Assembly (NCBI GenBank): GCA_043774925.1
Contig: JAYVSZ010000013.1
Span: 29,712 to 93,711, forward strand
Source of the DNA: JAYVSZ01 sp043774925
GTDB taxonomy: Bacteria > Pseudomonadota > Gammaproteobacteria > Burkholderiales > Methylophilaceae
DNA: 64,000 nt
Direction of reading: 5' to 3'
Shown here: positions 35,567-43,465 of the stretch, in pieces
Layout: each line of letters opens with the position of its first letter
Position numbering within the stretch: the first letter of the stretch is position 1
Notes under the pieces: model-generated
Database searches by the model: none
Told to the model about the DNA's origin: nothing
The model's input: only the letters and a program-made list of their open reading frames with translations
Made by a program: the position numbers and the translations under genes

Positions 35567-36040
35567 TCAGGGAAGTTGCACCTTGCCTTTGTACTTGCCT
35601 CCAGTTAGTGTATCGGTAAGGTTGTCGCCTGTATACGTTCCGCCGCCACTTGCGTCTTTGTATTTTCCAGTGCCACCCGTATACTTAAATGTATTCGCCT
35701 TAAGGTGCGAACCTTCTTCCCAAGTTTCGGTTAAGTGGTCGCTGCTGCCTTTGAAGTTGATAGCGCAGCTCCCAGAGGCCATATAGCTTTGGTCGGGCTT
35801 AAACTCGTATTTCCCTACGCAGTCCGATGTGAACATCTCTGCGGCGGAACTGTCAGGAACGCCGACGCAACGGCCAACCCAATCGGCCAGCTTATGCCCC
35901 TTTTCCAGTTCCTTCTCGGTATATTTATCGGTTACACATACAAGTGCACCAGCTTTGTTAATGGTCTTGGCGATTGCTACGCAACTACCAAAAACTAGGA
36001 ATACAGCAGGCATGGCGATGATGATCTGTTTCAGATTCAT
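35567..36040 (-). CDS. Exported protein of unknown function
   Basis: This protein (157 aa from the ATG at 36040) has a signal sequence (KQIIIAMPAVFLVFGSCVAIA) and a mature part with four cysteines and a Gly/Thr/Lys-rich C-terminus (TGGTGKYKDASGGGTYTG, then GGKYKGKVQLP) suggesting a beta-barrel or sandwich. The start is fixed by a GGAAGGA site seven bases upstream; the frame is open a further 24 codons. FGSC is a weak lipobox candidate. I recognise no specific family. A hairpin (36062-36085) precedes the ribosome site. It lies inside the insert between rpmF and yceD. Confidence 0.7.
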   Translation of the reverse strand: MNLKQIIIAMPAVFLVFGSCVAIAKTINKAGALVCVTDKYTEKELEKGHKLADWVGRCVGVPDSSAAEMFTSDCVGKYEFKPDQSYMASGSCAINFKGSSDHLTETWEEGSHLKANTFKYTGGTGKYKDASGGGTYTGDNLTDTLTGGKYKGKVQLP

Positions 36041-36061
36041 GATATATCCTTCCCGTATAGG

Positions 36062-36085
36062 CACCCTTATGGATTCATAAGGGTG
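36062..36085 (-). promoter_or_regulatory. Hairpin in the leader of the exported protein gene
   Basis: A perfect 9-bp stem CACCCTTAT/ATAAGGGTG with a six-base loop lies just upstream of the GGAAGGA ribosome site on the - strand. With no T-run, it is more likely an mRNA-stabilising or regulatory leader structure than a terminator. Confidence 0.5.
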
Positions 36086-36124
36086 TAATGAAATATACGC
36101 TTTAGTCACCACTTGTCAACAGCA

Positions 36125-36235
36125 AGCCCGCGTAGGGCGCAATAGCACAGCGTATTGCGCCGTAGGAAAGGTTTTAGGTGTTTGTATCATTCTCATTCGG
36201 CGCAATACGCTGCGCTATTGCGCCCTACGCGGGCT
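36125..36235. repeat. Inverted-repeat element (REP/MITE-like), copy 1
   Basis: Two 38-base arms (36125-36162 and 36198-36235) are inverted copies with one mismatch; each arm is itself partly palindromic (GGGCGCAATAGC..GCGTATTGCGCC). A 35-base spacer separates them. The same arms recur at 37238-37353. No coding capacity. This fits a non-autonomous REP doublet or MITE, of the kind moved by a RayT transposase elsewhere in the genome. Confidence 0.85.
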
Positions 36236-36402
36236 ATTATTGTTTTGCGGGTTATCCCCTCGATTTCATTGCATTTCATCGAGGCTACGCTTGCTGGTTG
36301 CCAGCTAGTGCGAGTCCAACCCAAAGGCACGCCTATCTGGTTTTCATCAGAAGCAGCGTAAACGTTTAATGAAAATTTCATGTATTCCAATAAATCAGCC
36401 AA
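36193..36402 (-). pseudogene. Truncated N-terminus of a second lipase/RTX-like protein
   Basis: A TTG start with a well-spaced AGGAGAG site opens a frame MADLLEYMKFSLNVYAASDE, followed by VPLGWTRTSWQP, which resembles the N-terminus of RTX-associated lipase-like proteins. After about residue 38 the frame leaves recognisable sequence and runs into the inverted-repeat element, ending in its arm after 69 codons. I read it as the 5' stub of a large gene interrupted by the element or by a deletion beside it. The strong ribosome site argues that it was once a real gene. Family resemblance is by eye only. Confidence 0.55.
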
Positions 36403-36435
36403 GATAACTCTCCTAAAATTCTATAATTTGATTAA

Positions 36436-37041
36436 TTAACCAACACCCTTACAATTAGGGTGCGTTGGCCCTACTTGGTCGTATCTGTCACTTCTGTCCG
36501 CAGAAAAATGTTTACTAACTATTGCTTGCTTTGTTTTTAAATCCATAAATTTCTTAAAGTCTTCTTCACGCATCACAAATAGATTAGTAGCATGTTGCTC
36601 AAATGTGGGCGGGAGCTTATCTTCTACCCAAACGCCGTTCTGATACATATATTTGTTATACATTAAACAACCACTAGATCTAAATATAGCGGAAAACACC
36701 ACAAACTTACCTTGTAACATATCTAAGACTAATGGTATTTCTGGCCAAGTTGCGATATCTTTTTTCGTAGAAATCCATTTGATAGTTTTTCCAGAATCGT
36801 TCAAATCATTAAACTCAATGCGGTATTCTTTAGGCATAACGCCACCGCTGTTGGATGCCCATTCGTCACCCCCGCCTTTCGTCAATAATTCGCGCTCCAC
36901 AACAATGACTTTACCATCGCTAAGTTGTACCTCTTCCTTCCATTTCTCACTTCCCGCTCCGCAAGCGGTTAAGCTAGTAACCATAACCACTGCCAAACCA
37001 ATTATTTTTACTATATTCAGTAACTCATTTATCTTATTCAT
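36436..37041 (-). CDS. Lipoprotein of unknown function, possible RTX partner
   Basis: This 201-aa protein has a signal peptide with lipobox LTAC (Cys27), so it is probably anchored to the envelope. The mature part has two further cysteines (SSGCLMYN, NCKGVG) and mixed alpha/beta character. I recognise no family. Its ATG overlaps the stop of the upstream RTX remnant (ATGA), so it was translationally coupled to an RTX protein. It is followed 33 bases later by the N-terminal stub of another such gene. The arrangement resembles effector-immunity alternation. That role is inferred from position only. Confidence 0.7.
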   Translation of the reverse strand: MNKINELLNIVKIIGLAVVMVTSLTACGAGSEKWKEEVQLSDGKVIVVERELLTKGGGDEWASNSGGVMPKEYRIEFNDLNDSGKTIKWISTKKDIATWPEIPLVLDMLQGKFVVFSAIFRSSGCLMYNKYMYQNGVWVEDKLPPTFEQHATNLFVMREEDFKKFMDLKTKQAIVSKHFSADRSDRYDQVGPTHPNCKGVG

Positions 37042-37226
37042 GCTACTTTCCTTTGATTGGTATTATTATAAATTGCATCGTTTGCTGCGATTACGTTAAT
37101 TATGTCATTCCCAGCTTCCCCATACAGCGTATCATTGCCAGCCAGAGCGTAAAGTTGATCATCGCCCGCGCCCGCATAAAAAATATGGGGCTGTAGTAGA
37201 TTAGCCTTAAATCTCAGCCCACTCCT
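37038..37226 (-). pseudogene. C-terminal remnant of an RTX (calcium-binding repeat) protein
   Basis: Reading the - strand gives an open frame of about 62 codons without a start. It contains three consecutive RTX nonapeptides, AGAGDDQLY, ALAGNDTLY and GEAGNDIIN, then VIAANDAIYNN and a stop that overlaps the lipoprotein ATG. Such G-x-G-x-D-x-L repeats bind calcium in type I-secreted proteins. The 5' part of the gene is missing: an in-frame stop lies at 37227-37229 and the inverted-repeat element follows at once. It is therefore a decayed gene end. Confidence 0.78.
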
Positions 37227-37237
37227 TCAATAATAAC

Positions 37238-37353
37238 AGCCCGCGTAGGGCGCAATAGCCAAGCGTATTGCGCCGCATGGGAATGTTGCCACACCCAACT
37301 AGCTTCCCTAAAACCTTCTTTCGGCGCAATACGCTACGCTATTGACGCCCTAC
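37238..37353. repeat. Inverted-repeat element (REP/MITE-like), copy 2
   Basis: The left arm (37238-37275) matches the copy 1 arm over 38 bases with few differences. The right arm (37322-37353) is the inverse, with one extra base. The spacer of 46 bases differs from that of copy 1. The two copies bracket the RTX-remnant, lipoprotein and stub genes. Confidence 0.83.
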
Positions 37354-37355
37354 AT

Positions 37356-37835
37356 TTAAAACTTGTCTTTAAGCACCGCAAACGGATTAGGCTTCTCGCC
37401 GCTTTGTGTGCTGGCTTTCAGGCAATCTGTCTCGTGCATAGGCGCAATCGGCATGGCAATCAGCAATTCGTCCTCAATCAATTCGCCCACATCCATATTC
37501 TGCGCGGCTTCCAGCCAATCTATTTCATCACTTTCATCTGCCTCGGTTGGCGCGGTATCGGTAATCACATAATCAAATTTTAGCGCAAAATTGAGCTGCA
37601 TTTGCTCTAAACAGCGCTGACAAAGCACGGGCAGCTTTGCATCGATCGTTAAATGCAAACTGGGCAACTGCAGTTTTTTTGCCGCGCCACTCAGCGTATA
37701 GCGAATATTCGCTATATTTTCGCTAGAAACACTGAGCAACTCAGCCAAACGCAGGCAGCTTGTTGCGTCAATTTGCCCAGTAATTTCTTGGCCTTTTTCG
37801 GCGAATTCGATGTTATTAATTAGGTTTGGTTTCAT
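37356..37835 (-). CDS. yceD: YceD/DUF177 family protein
   Basis: This 159-aa protein belongs to the YceD (23S rRNA accumulation, DUF177) family. A CxxC pair lies in PVLCQRCLEQMQL near residues 91-94, and the acidic ESDEIDWLEAAQNMDVGELIEDELLIAMP segment and terminal NPFAVLKDKF are family blocks. In most proteobacteria it is directly upstream of rpmF and co-transcribed with it. Here 2 kb of inserted DNA follows its stop. It is divergent from pycA. Confidence 0.92.
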   Translation of the reverse strand: MKPNLINNIEFAEKGQEITGQIDATSCLRLAELLSVSSENIANIRYTLSGAAKKLQLPSLHLTIDAKLPVLCQRCLEQMQLNFALKFDYVITDTAPTEADESDEIDWLEAAQNMDVGELIEDELLIAMPIAPMHETDCLKASTQSGEKPNPFAVLKDKF

Positions 37836-37948
37836 GGTAAAAGCTTATATTTCGTTAATTTTTAAGCGGATTTTTCCGGCTTAAGTATTTCGTAGGAGCC
37901 GCCTGCGTGTTACAATCCATTGGTTTGCAGTTCAATTAAGGCCATCGC

Positions 37949-39367
37949 GTGTTCAAAAAAATTCTTGTGGCAAATCGGGGAGAAATTGCAGTGCGTATTG
38001 TACGCGCTTGCTCCGAAATGGGCATTAAATCTGTCGCCATTTATGCCGATGCCGACCGCAGCGCCCTACACGTGAAAAAAGCAGATGAAGCCTACAACTT
38101 AGGCGCTGACCCAGTTGCGGGTTATTTGGATGCGCATAAAATTGTGAATATTGCCGTCGCGGCGGGTTGCGATGCACTGCATCCAGGCTATGGGTTTTTA
38201 TCTGAGAATCCAGAATTAGCTGAAATCTGCGCACGTCGTGGCATTAAATTTATCGGGCCAAATTCATCTGTCATTCGCCAAATGGGCGACAAAATTCAAG
38301 CGCGCAACGCCATGACTGGCGCGGGCATTCCCTGCACACCCGGCTCTGACGGCAACTTAGCAAGTCTTGAAGATGCCGTAACGTTGGCCAAAAAAATTGG
38401 CTACCCCGTGATGCTAAAAGCCACTAACGGCGGCGGTGGGCGCGGCATTAGGCGTTGTGACAGCGAGAAAGAATTATTGGGCAATTACGACCGCGTGATT
38501 TCTGAAGCCAGCAAAGCTTTTGGCAAACCAGAGGTATTTTTAGAAAAATGCGTGGTGACGCCGCGCCACATTGAAGTGCAGGTGATAGCGGACAGTCAAG
38601 GCAATGTGATTCACTTGTTTGAACGCGATTGCTCGATTCAACGCCGCAACCAAAAGCTCATTGAAATCGCGCCTTCGCCGCAATTAAGCAAAGCGCAGCG
38701 CGAATATATTGGCAATTTAGCGGTTAAAGCGGCCAAAGCGGTTAAGTACGAAAATGCTGGCACGGTCGAATTTTTGCTGGACTCCAACAATAACTTCTAT
38801 TTTATGGAAATGAACACGCGCTTACAGGTTGAGCATACCGTGACCGAAACGATTACCGGCGTGGATATTGTGCAGGAGCAGATTCGCATTGCTTATGGCT
38901 TACCGCTGCAATACAAACAAAGCGAGATTAGCTATCGCGGCTACGCCATGGAGTTCCGCATTAACGCGGAGGATCCTAAAAATGATTTCTTACCTAGTTT
39001 TGGTAAAATCACACGTTATTATTCGCCTGGCGGCCCTGGCGTGCGCATGGATGCGGCTATCTACAGCGGTTATGTGATTCCACCCTATTACGATTCCATG
39101 TGTGCAAAGCTCACGGTTTGGGCGCTGGATTGGGAAAGCGTAATTGAGCGCGGACGCCGCGCTTTGGACGATATGGTGGTATATGGCGTTAAAACGACGA
39201 TTCCCTATTACCAAGAGATTCTGAAACACCCTGATTTTAGAGCCGCGAATTTCAACACAAGCTTTGTTGAATCGCACCCTGAACTCACAAATTATGCCAC
39301 TGAATTGCCGCCAGAGTTAATAGCGGCGGCGATTTCGGCAGCCATTGCAGCGCATGAAGGTATATAA
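37949..39367 (+). CDS. pycA: Pyruvate carboxylase subunit A (biotin carboxylase)
   Basis: This ATP-grasp enzyme carboxylates biotin with bicarbonate. It is 472 aa with FKKILVANRGEIAVRIVRA at the start, the ATP loop KATNGGGGRGIRR, IEVQVIAD and the catalytic EMNTRLQVEH. The start is a GTG. It lies three bases before the pycB gene, whose biotinyl domain is its substrate, so this is a two-subunit pyruvate carboxylase rather than the acetyl-CoA carboxylase AccC. The size with the C-terminal extension supports this. Confidence 0.88.
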   Translation: MFKKILVANRGEIAVRIVRACSEMGIKSVAIYADADRSALHVKKADEAYNLGADPVAGYLDAHKIVNIAVAAGCDALHPGYGFLSENPELAEICARRGIKFIGPNSSVIRQMGDKIQARNAMTGAGIPCTPGSDGNLASLEDAVTLAKKIGYPVMLKATNGGGGRGIRRCDSEKELLGNYDRVISEASKAFGKPEVFLEKCVVTPRHIEVQVIADSQGNVIHLFERDCSIQRRNQKLIEIAPSPQLSKAQREYIGNLAVKAAKAVKYENAGTVEFLLDSNNNFYFMEMNTRLQVEHTVTETITGVDIVQEQIRIAYGLPLQYKQSEISYRGYAMEFRINAEDPKNDFLPSFGKITRYYSPGGPGVRMDAAIYSGYVIPPYYDSMCAKLTVWALDWESVIERGRRALDDMVVYGVKTTIPYYQEILKHPDFRAANFNTSFVESHPELTNYATELPPELIAAAISAAIAAHEGI

Positions 39368-39370
39368 ATT

Positions 39371-41218
39371 ATGAGCAAAAAAATCCACATCACAGAATTG
39401 GTTTTACGCGACGGTCATCAAAGCATGATCGCCACGCGCTTGCGCACCGAAGACATGCTACCAATTTGCAGCAAGCTCGATTCTATTGGCTTTTGGTCGC
39501 TTGAGGCTTGGGGCGGCGCGACGTTTGATGCTTGCGTACGTTTTTTAAAAGAAGATCCGTGGGAACGCCTTGCCAAGCTGCGTAAAGCCTTGCCGAACAG
39601 CCGTCTTCAAATGCTATTACGTGGCCAAAACTTGCTTGGTTATCGCCATTATTCTGACGATGTTGTGCGCGCTTTCGTGCAAAAATCGGCCGATAACGGC
39701 GTGGATGTATTCCGCGTGTTTGATGCAATGAATGACATGCGCAATCTAAAAACATCGATTGAAGCAGTCAAAAAAGCGAAAAAAACGGCTGAAGGCACCC
39801 TCAGCTACACGGTGAGCCCAGCGCACAATGTGGCGTATTTTGTAGCGCTGGCTAAAGAGCTCGAAGCCATGGGCTGCGATACGCTGGCGATTAAAGACAT
39901 GGCGAGTTTGCTCACGCCACAATCAACTACAGAGCTTGTAAAAGCGCTAAAAGCCGCTGTCAGCTTGCCAATTCACGTACACAGCCACGCCACCTCTGGC
40001 TTGGCGAGCATGAACTTGCTGCGCGCAGTGGAAAATGGGGCGACGATTATTGACACCTGTAACTCAGCGTTTAGTGAAGGCGCAAGCCATCCAACCACTG
40101 AGAGCATGGTTGCTGCTTTAAAAGGCACAGAATACGACACTGGCTTGGATATTGGTGCTGTGCAGGAAGTTAGCGCCTATTTACGCGAAGTACGCAAAAA
40201 ATATTGGCAATATGAGAGCGATTTTACTGGTGTCGATACCCGTGTTTTAGTCAACCAAGTACCAGGCGGCATGATTTCAAACTTAAGCAATCAGCTTAAA
40301 GAGCAAGGCGCATTGGACAAAATGAACGCGGTATTAGATGAAATTCCACGCGTGCGCAAAGATTTAGGCTATCCGCCGCTGGTCACGCCCACCTCTCAAA
40401 TCGTTGGCACGCAGGCTGTGCTTAACGTGATGACAGGCGCGCGCTACAAATCAATCACCAATGAAGTAAAAAACTACTTCTTAGGCCAATACGGCAAGCC
40501 GATTAGCCCAGTAAACGCAGAAATACAAAAATTAGCCATTGGTGATGCGGAGGCGATTACTTGCCGCCCTGCCGATTTAATTGCGCCAGAAATGGCAAAA
40601 TTACAGGCGGAAGTCGAGCGTTTAGCGCAATCGGAAGAAGACGTTTTAACGTATGCCATGTTCCCTGATATCGGCAAAACATTCTTGCAAGAACGTAATG
40701 CAGGCTCGCTCACACCAGAAGTGCTGCTATCAAAAGAGGCCGTCAATGCTGGCGCTTCGCGTTATGCAGCGGATGAGTTTAAAGTAACGCTACACGGCGA
40801 AACGTTCCACATTAAACTCACTGGCAGCGGCCATGCGGGCGAGGAAAAACGTCCATTTTATGTGTCTGTGGATGGCATTGCCGAAGAAGTGATTGTGGAA
40901 ACGCTGAACGAAATTGAAATTTCTGGCAACAGCAGCAAAAGCAACGGCAAGAAAAAAGAAGTTTCCAAAACCTCCAGTGGCCGCCCTCGCCCAAGCCATG
41001 CAGGTTGCGTCACAACGGCCATGCCTGGCACTATCGTGGCGGTTAAGGTCAATGTTGGTGATAAAGTAAGCGCTGGTGACGGCGTACTAGTGATTGAGGC
41101 GATGAAAATGGAGAATGAGATTCAAGCCTCTACCACTGGTACAGTAGTCGCGGTGCACGTAAAAAAAGGCGATACCGTCACGCCAGATGAATCCTTACTT
41201 GAAATTCAACCTGAGTGA
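39371..41218 (+). CDS. pycB: Pyruvate carboxylase subunit B (carboxyltransferase plus biotinyl domain)
   Basis: This 615-aa protein has an N-terminal carboxyltransferase TIM barrel (LRDGHQSMIATR, then metal-binding HVHSHATSG near 197), a conserved PYC_OADA region and a C-terminal biotinyl domain with the biotinylated Lys579 in EAMKMENEI. With PycA it makes oxaloacetate from pyruvate, an anaplerotic step. The protein resembles the oxaloacetate decarboxylase alpha subunit, but no oadB or oadG is nearby, so the carboxylase role is preferred. A strong terminator follows. Confidence 0.9.
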   Translation: MSKKIHITELVLRDGHQSMIATRLRTEDMLPICSKLDSIGFWSLEAWGGATFDACVRFLKEDPWERLAKLRKALPNSRLQMLLRGQNLLGYRHYSDDVVRAFVQKSADNGVDVFRVFDAMNDMRNLKTSIEAVKKAKKTAEGTLSYTVSPAHNVAYFVALAKELEAMGCDTLAIKDMASLLTPQSTTELVKALKAAVSLPIHVHSHATSGLASMNLLRAVENGATIIDTCNSAFSEGASHPTTESMVAALKGTEYDTGLDIGAVQEVSAYLREVRKKYWQYESDFTGVDTRVLVNQVPGGMISNLSNQLKEQGALDKMNAVLDEIPRVRKDLGYPPLVTPTSQIVGTQAVLNVMTGARYKSITNEVKNYFLGQYGKPISPVNAEIQKLAIGDAEAITCRPADLIAPEMAKLQAEVERLAQSEEDVLTYAMFPDIGKTFLQERNAGSLTPEVLLSKEAVNAGASRYAADEFKVTLHGETFHIKLTGSGHAGEEKRPFYVSVDGIAEEVIVETLNEIEISGNSSKSNGKKKEVSKTSSGRPRPSHAGCVTTAMPGTIVAVKVNVGDKVSAGDGVLVIEAMKMENEIQASTTGTVVAVHVKKGDTVTPDESLLEIQPE

Positions 41219-41246
41219 CTTTTAAATCAACCCAAAAAGTCACCTT

Positions 41247-41276
41247 AAAAAGCCGACAAAATTTGTCGGCTTTTTA
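41247..41276 (+). terminator. Rho-independent terminator of pycAB
   Basis: Stem AGCCGACAAA/TTTGTCGGCT with A-rich lead and TTTTT tail lies about 30 bases after the pycB stop, with ATTTT following. Confidence 0.92.
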
Positions 41277-41297
41277 TTTTCCTCTATAATGTTTTTG

Positions 41298-41879
41298 ATG
41301 AAACAAACCCTTATTTTAGCTTCGTCCTCCATTTACCGACGCGAGCTTTTGCAAAAATTGCAAATTCCTTTTAGCGCGATTTCTCCCAAAATAGACGAAT
41401 CGCCGCTGGCAGATGAAAAACCACACGAAACTGCACTACGGCTGGCGCAAGAAAAGGCCAGAAAAATCGGTGCGGAGCATCCGCATGCACTGGTGATTGG
41501 CTGCGACCAAGTAGCGACGCTGGACGGAGAGCAATTGGGCAAACCCGGCAACCACAAAAATGCAACCATGCAATTGCAAACCATGCGCGGCCGCGAAGTC
41601 AAATTCTATAGTGCGTTATGCTTGTTTAATGCCGCTACAGGCAATATGCAAGCCGAAACAGTGCCCTATTTGGTGCGTTTTAGAAAACTCACAGACGCGC
41701 AGATCGAGAACTATTTGAACAAAGAGCAGCCCTATCATTGCGCCGGAAGCGCGAAATCGGAAGGTTTAGGCGTAGCGCTGATTGAACGCATGCTGGGCGA
41801 AGACCCAAATGCATTGATAGGCTTACCTTTGATTAAACTGGTCACCATGTTACAAAATGAGGGCATCCAAGTCATATAA
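41298..41879 (+). CDS. yceF: Maf-family nucleoside triphosphate pyrophosphatase (YceF type)
   Basis: This house-cleaning enzyme (193 aa from the ATG at 41298) hydrolyses modified nucleotides. It has LASSSIYRRELLQKL near the start, PKIDESP, VIGCDQVA and AGSAKSEGLG. The SSSIYRRELL and GCDQVA pattern places it in the YceF subgroup with m7GTP activity. An in-frame ATG at 41289 would add three residues; a TATAAT sequence overlaps it, so it could be leader instead. No strong ribosome site is present for either. Confidence 0.9.
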   Translation: MKQTLILASSSIYRRELLQKLQIPFSAISPKIDESPLADEKPHETALRLAQEKARKIGAEHPHALVIGCDQVATLDGEQLGKPGNHKNATMQLQTMRGREVKFYSALCLFNAATGNMQAETVPYLVRFRKLTDAQIENYLNKEQPYHCAGSAKSEGLGVALIERMLGEDPNALIGLPLIKLVTMLQNEGIQVI

Positions 41880-41957
41880 GCGCGCACAGAGGCGCGTCAA
41901 CTAAAAAGCGCCGCAGCCGTTTACCCTCTACAATTCAACCATTTTGGAGATGTTCAG

Positions 41958-43424
41958 ATGTTTAAACGCCGCGCCATGGTTTTGGCAATGATTTCAACCT
42001 TATCAACAGGAGCCTTTGCGATGGATGCAAATTTAGACGAATCTAGAAGCACGCTGAACGACCAACAAAGTGTCGCCGTGACCATTTACAACGGCGATTT
42101 AGCCTTGGTAAAAGACACGCGCAAAGTCAAACTTAAATCAGGCTTAAATGCGCTTGCCATGCGCGATGTGAGTGCGCAAATCCGCCCAGAGACCGCCCTG
42201 CTACGCAGCATTAATGCGCCTGGCAGCCTATCGCTTTTAGAGCAAAATTTCGATTTTGATTTGCTTACGCCAGAAAAAATGTTGCAAAAATATGTGGGCA
42301 AAACCATCACGGTTGTGAAAACCAATCCGCAAACTGGTGCAGAAACTTCTGAGCAAGCCACTGTGCTGTCAGCCAATAACGGCGTGGTGCTTAAAATCGG
42401 CAACCGCATTGAAACAGGCCAAGCTTTTACTGATGGAAAGTTTGGCAGAATTGTATACGACGATGTGCCTGCTAATTTACGCGATCGCCCGACTTTAATC
42501 ACGCAGATTAACAACAAAGGCGCGGCTGACCAAACCGTAGAGTTGAGCTACTTAACAGGCGGTTTGGGCTGGAAGGCCGATTATGTGGCCGAGCTGAACG
42601 ACAAAGAAAATCAACTGGATTTATCGGGTTGGGTGACGCTGACCAACACAAGTGGTGCGAGCTACAAAAATGCAAAATTACAGCTTGTGGCAGGCGATGT
42701 CAACCGCGTGCAGCAAAATATGCACCCTATGATGAAAAGCATGCGCGGCGAAGTCGCCATGGCAGATGCCGCCGCGCCAATGGCGGAGGAAGGCTTGCTG
42801 GAATATCATTTATATACGCTTGACCGCCCGACAACGATTGCTGAAAATCAAACCAAACAAGTCGCCCTGCTCTCTGCCAGCAGCGTGCCAGTGCATAAAG
42901 ATTTAGTGCTACAAGGCGCCGAATATTACTACCAAGGCCAATATGGTGAGATTGGCAAAAAGATGAAAGTGGGCGTATTTATTCAGTTTGAGAACAAAGA
43001 AAACGCTAATTTAGGCATGCCATTGCCCAAAGGCACGTTGCGTGTGTACAAAAAAGACAGCAAAGGCAATGCTCAATTTGTGGGCGAAGACAATATTGAC
43101 CACACACCAAAAAACGAGACAGTACGCTTGAAATTGGGCGATGCGTTTGACGTGACTGCCGACAAAAAACAGACCGATTTTAAAGTATTGCCAAACCCAC
43201 AAAAAGGCCACAACGCGTATGAAAGCGCGTATGAACTTACTTTAAAAAATGCTAAAAAAGAAAAAGTGACGGTAACCGTGCAAGAGCCGATTGGCGGCGA
43301 TTGGAAAATTATTGCCGAAACTGCGCCACACGACAAAGCCAATAGCCACTTGGCGGTGTGGAAAATCGACATTCCTGCAGAAAGCAGCACAACGCTCACT
43401 TATCGCGTGCAAACCAAGTACTAA
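41958..43424 (+). CDS. Exported DUF4139 domain protein
   Basis: This 488-aa protein has an N-terminal signal peptide (RRAMVLAMISTLSTGAFA, residues 4-21) and a mature part matching the DUF4139/mucoidy-inhibitor-like family: VTIYNGDLALVKDTRKVKL, the central YLTGGLGWKADYVAEL, GWVTLTNTSGASYKNAKLQLVAGDVNR, and a C-terminal DUF4139 domain with ELTLKNAKKEKVTVTVQEPIGGDW. It is probably periplasmic and rich in beta strands. The function is not established. A GGAG site precedes the ATG. Confidence 0.82.
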   Translation: MFKRRAMVLAMISTLSTGAFAMDANLDESRSTLNDQQSVAVTIYNGDLALVKDTRKVKLKSGLNALAMRDVSAQIRPETALLRSINAPGSLSLLEQNFDFDLLTPEKMLQKYVGKTITVVKTNPQTGAETSEQATVLSANNGVVLKIGNRIETGQAFTDGKFGRIVYDDVPANLRDRPTLITQINNKGAADQTVELSYLTGGLGWKADYVAELNDKENQLDLSGWVTLTNTSGASYKNAKLQLVAGDVNRVQQNMHPMMKSMRGEVAMADAAAPMAEEGLLEYHLYTLDRPTTIAENQTKQVALLSASSVPVHKDLVLQGAEYYYQGQYGEIGKKMKVGVFIQFENKENANLGMPLPKGTLRVYKKDSKGNAQFVGEDNIDHTPKNETVRLKLGDAFDVTADKKQTDFKVLPNPQKGHNAYESAYELTLKNAKKEKVTVTVQEPIGGDWKIIAETAPHDKANSHLAVWKIDIPAESSTTLTYRVQTKY

Positions 43425-43437
43425 AGCCATTTTAGCT

Positions 43438-43465
43438 AGGCATGCGCTACAATGAGCGCATGCCT
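43438..43465 (+). promoter_or_regulatory. Hairpin spanning the methyltransferase start codon
   Basis: A perfect 11-bp inverted repeat AGGCATGCGCT/AGCGCATGCCT with a six-base loop ACAATG. The ATG of the next gene (43460) lies within the right arm, and TACAAT, a -10-like hexamer, covers the end of the left arm and the loop. It may mask the start codon or be the binding site of a regulator. It begins 14 bases after the DUF4139 gene stop. Confidence 0.6.

Noticed and set aside
35433..35786. 117-aa open frame on the + strand rich in Pro and Val
   Set aside because: It is the mirror of the Gly/Thr/Lys-rich tail of the exported protein, which has a signal peptide and a strong ribosome site on the other strand.
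36125..37353. CRISPR-like reading of the repeated arms
   Set aside because: There are only two elements, the arms are inverted rather than direct, spacing is over 1 kb and no cas genes are near.
37238..37353. Inverted-repeat element as a simple yceD terminator
   Set aside because: It follows the yceD stop, but its length, arm identity to the other copy and lack of a T-run point to a mobile repeat instead.
41284..41289. TATAAT as a -10 promoter for yceF
   Set aside because: No acceptable -35 exists 16-18 bases upstream, which falls in the pycB terminator; the hexamer also overlaps an alternative ATG.
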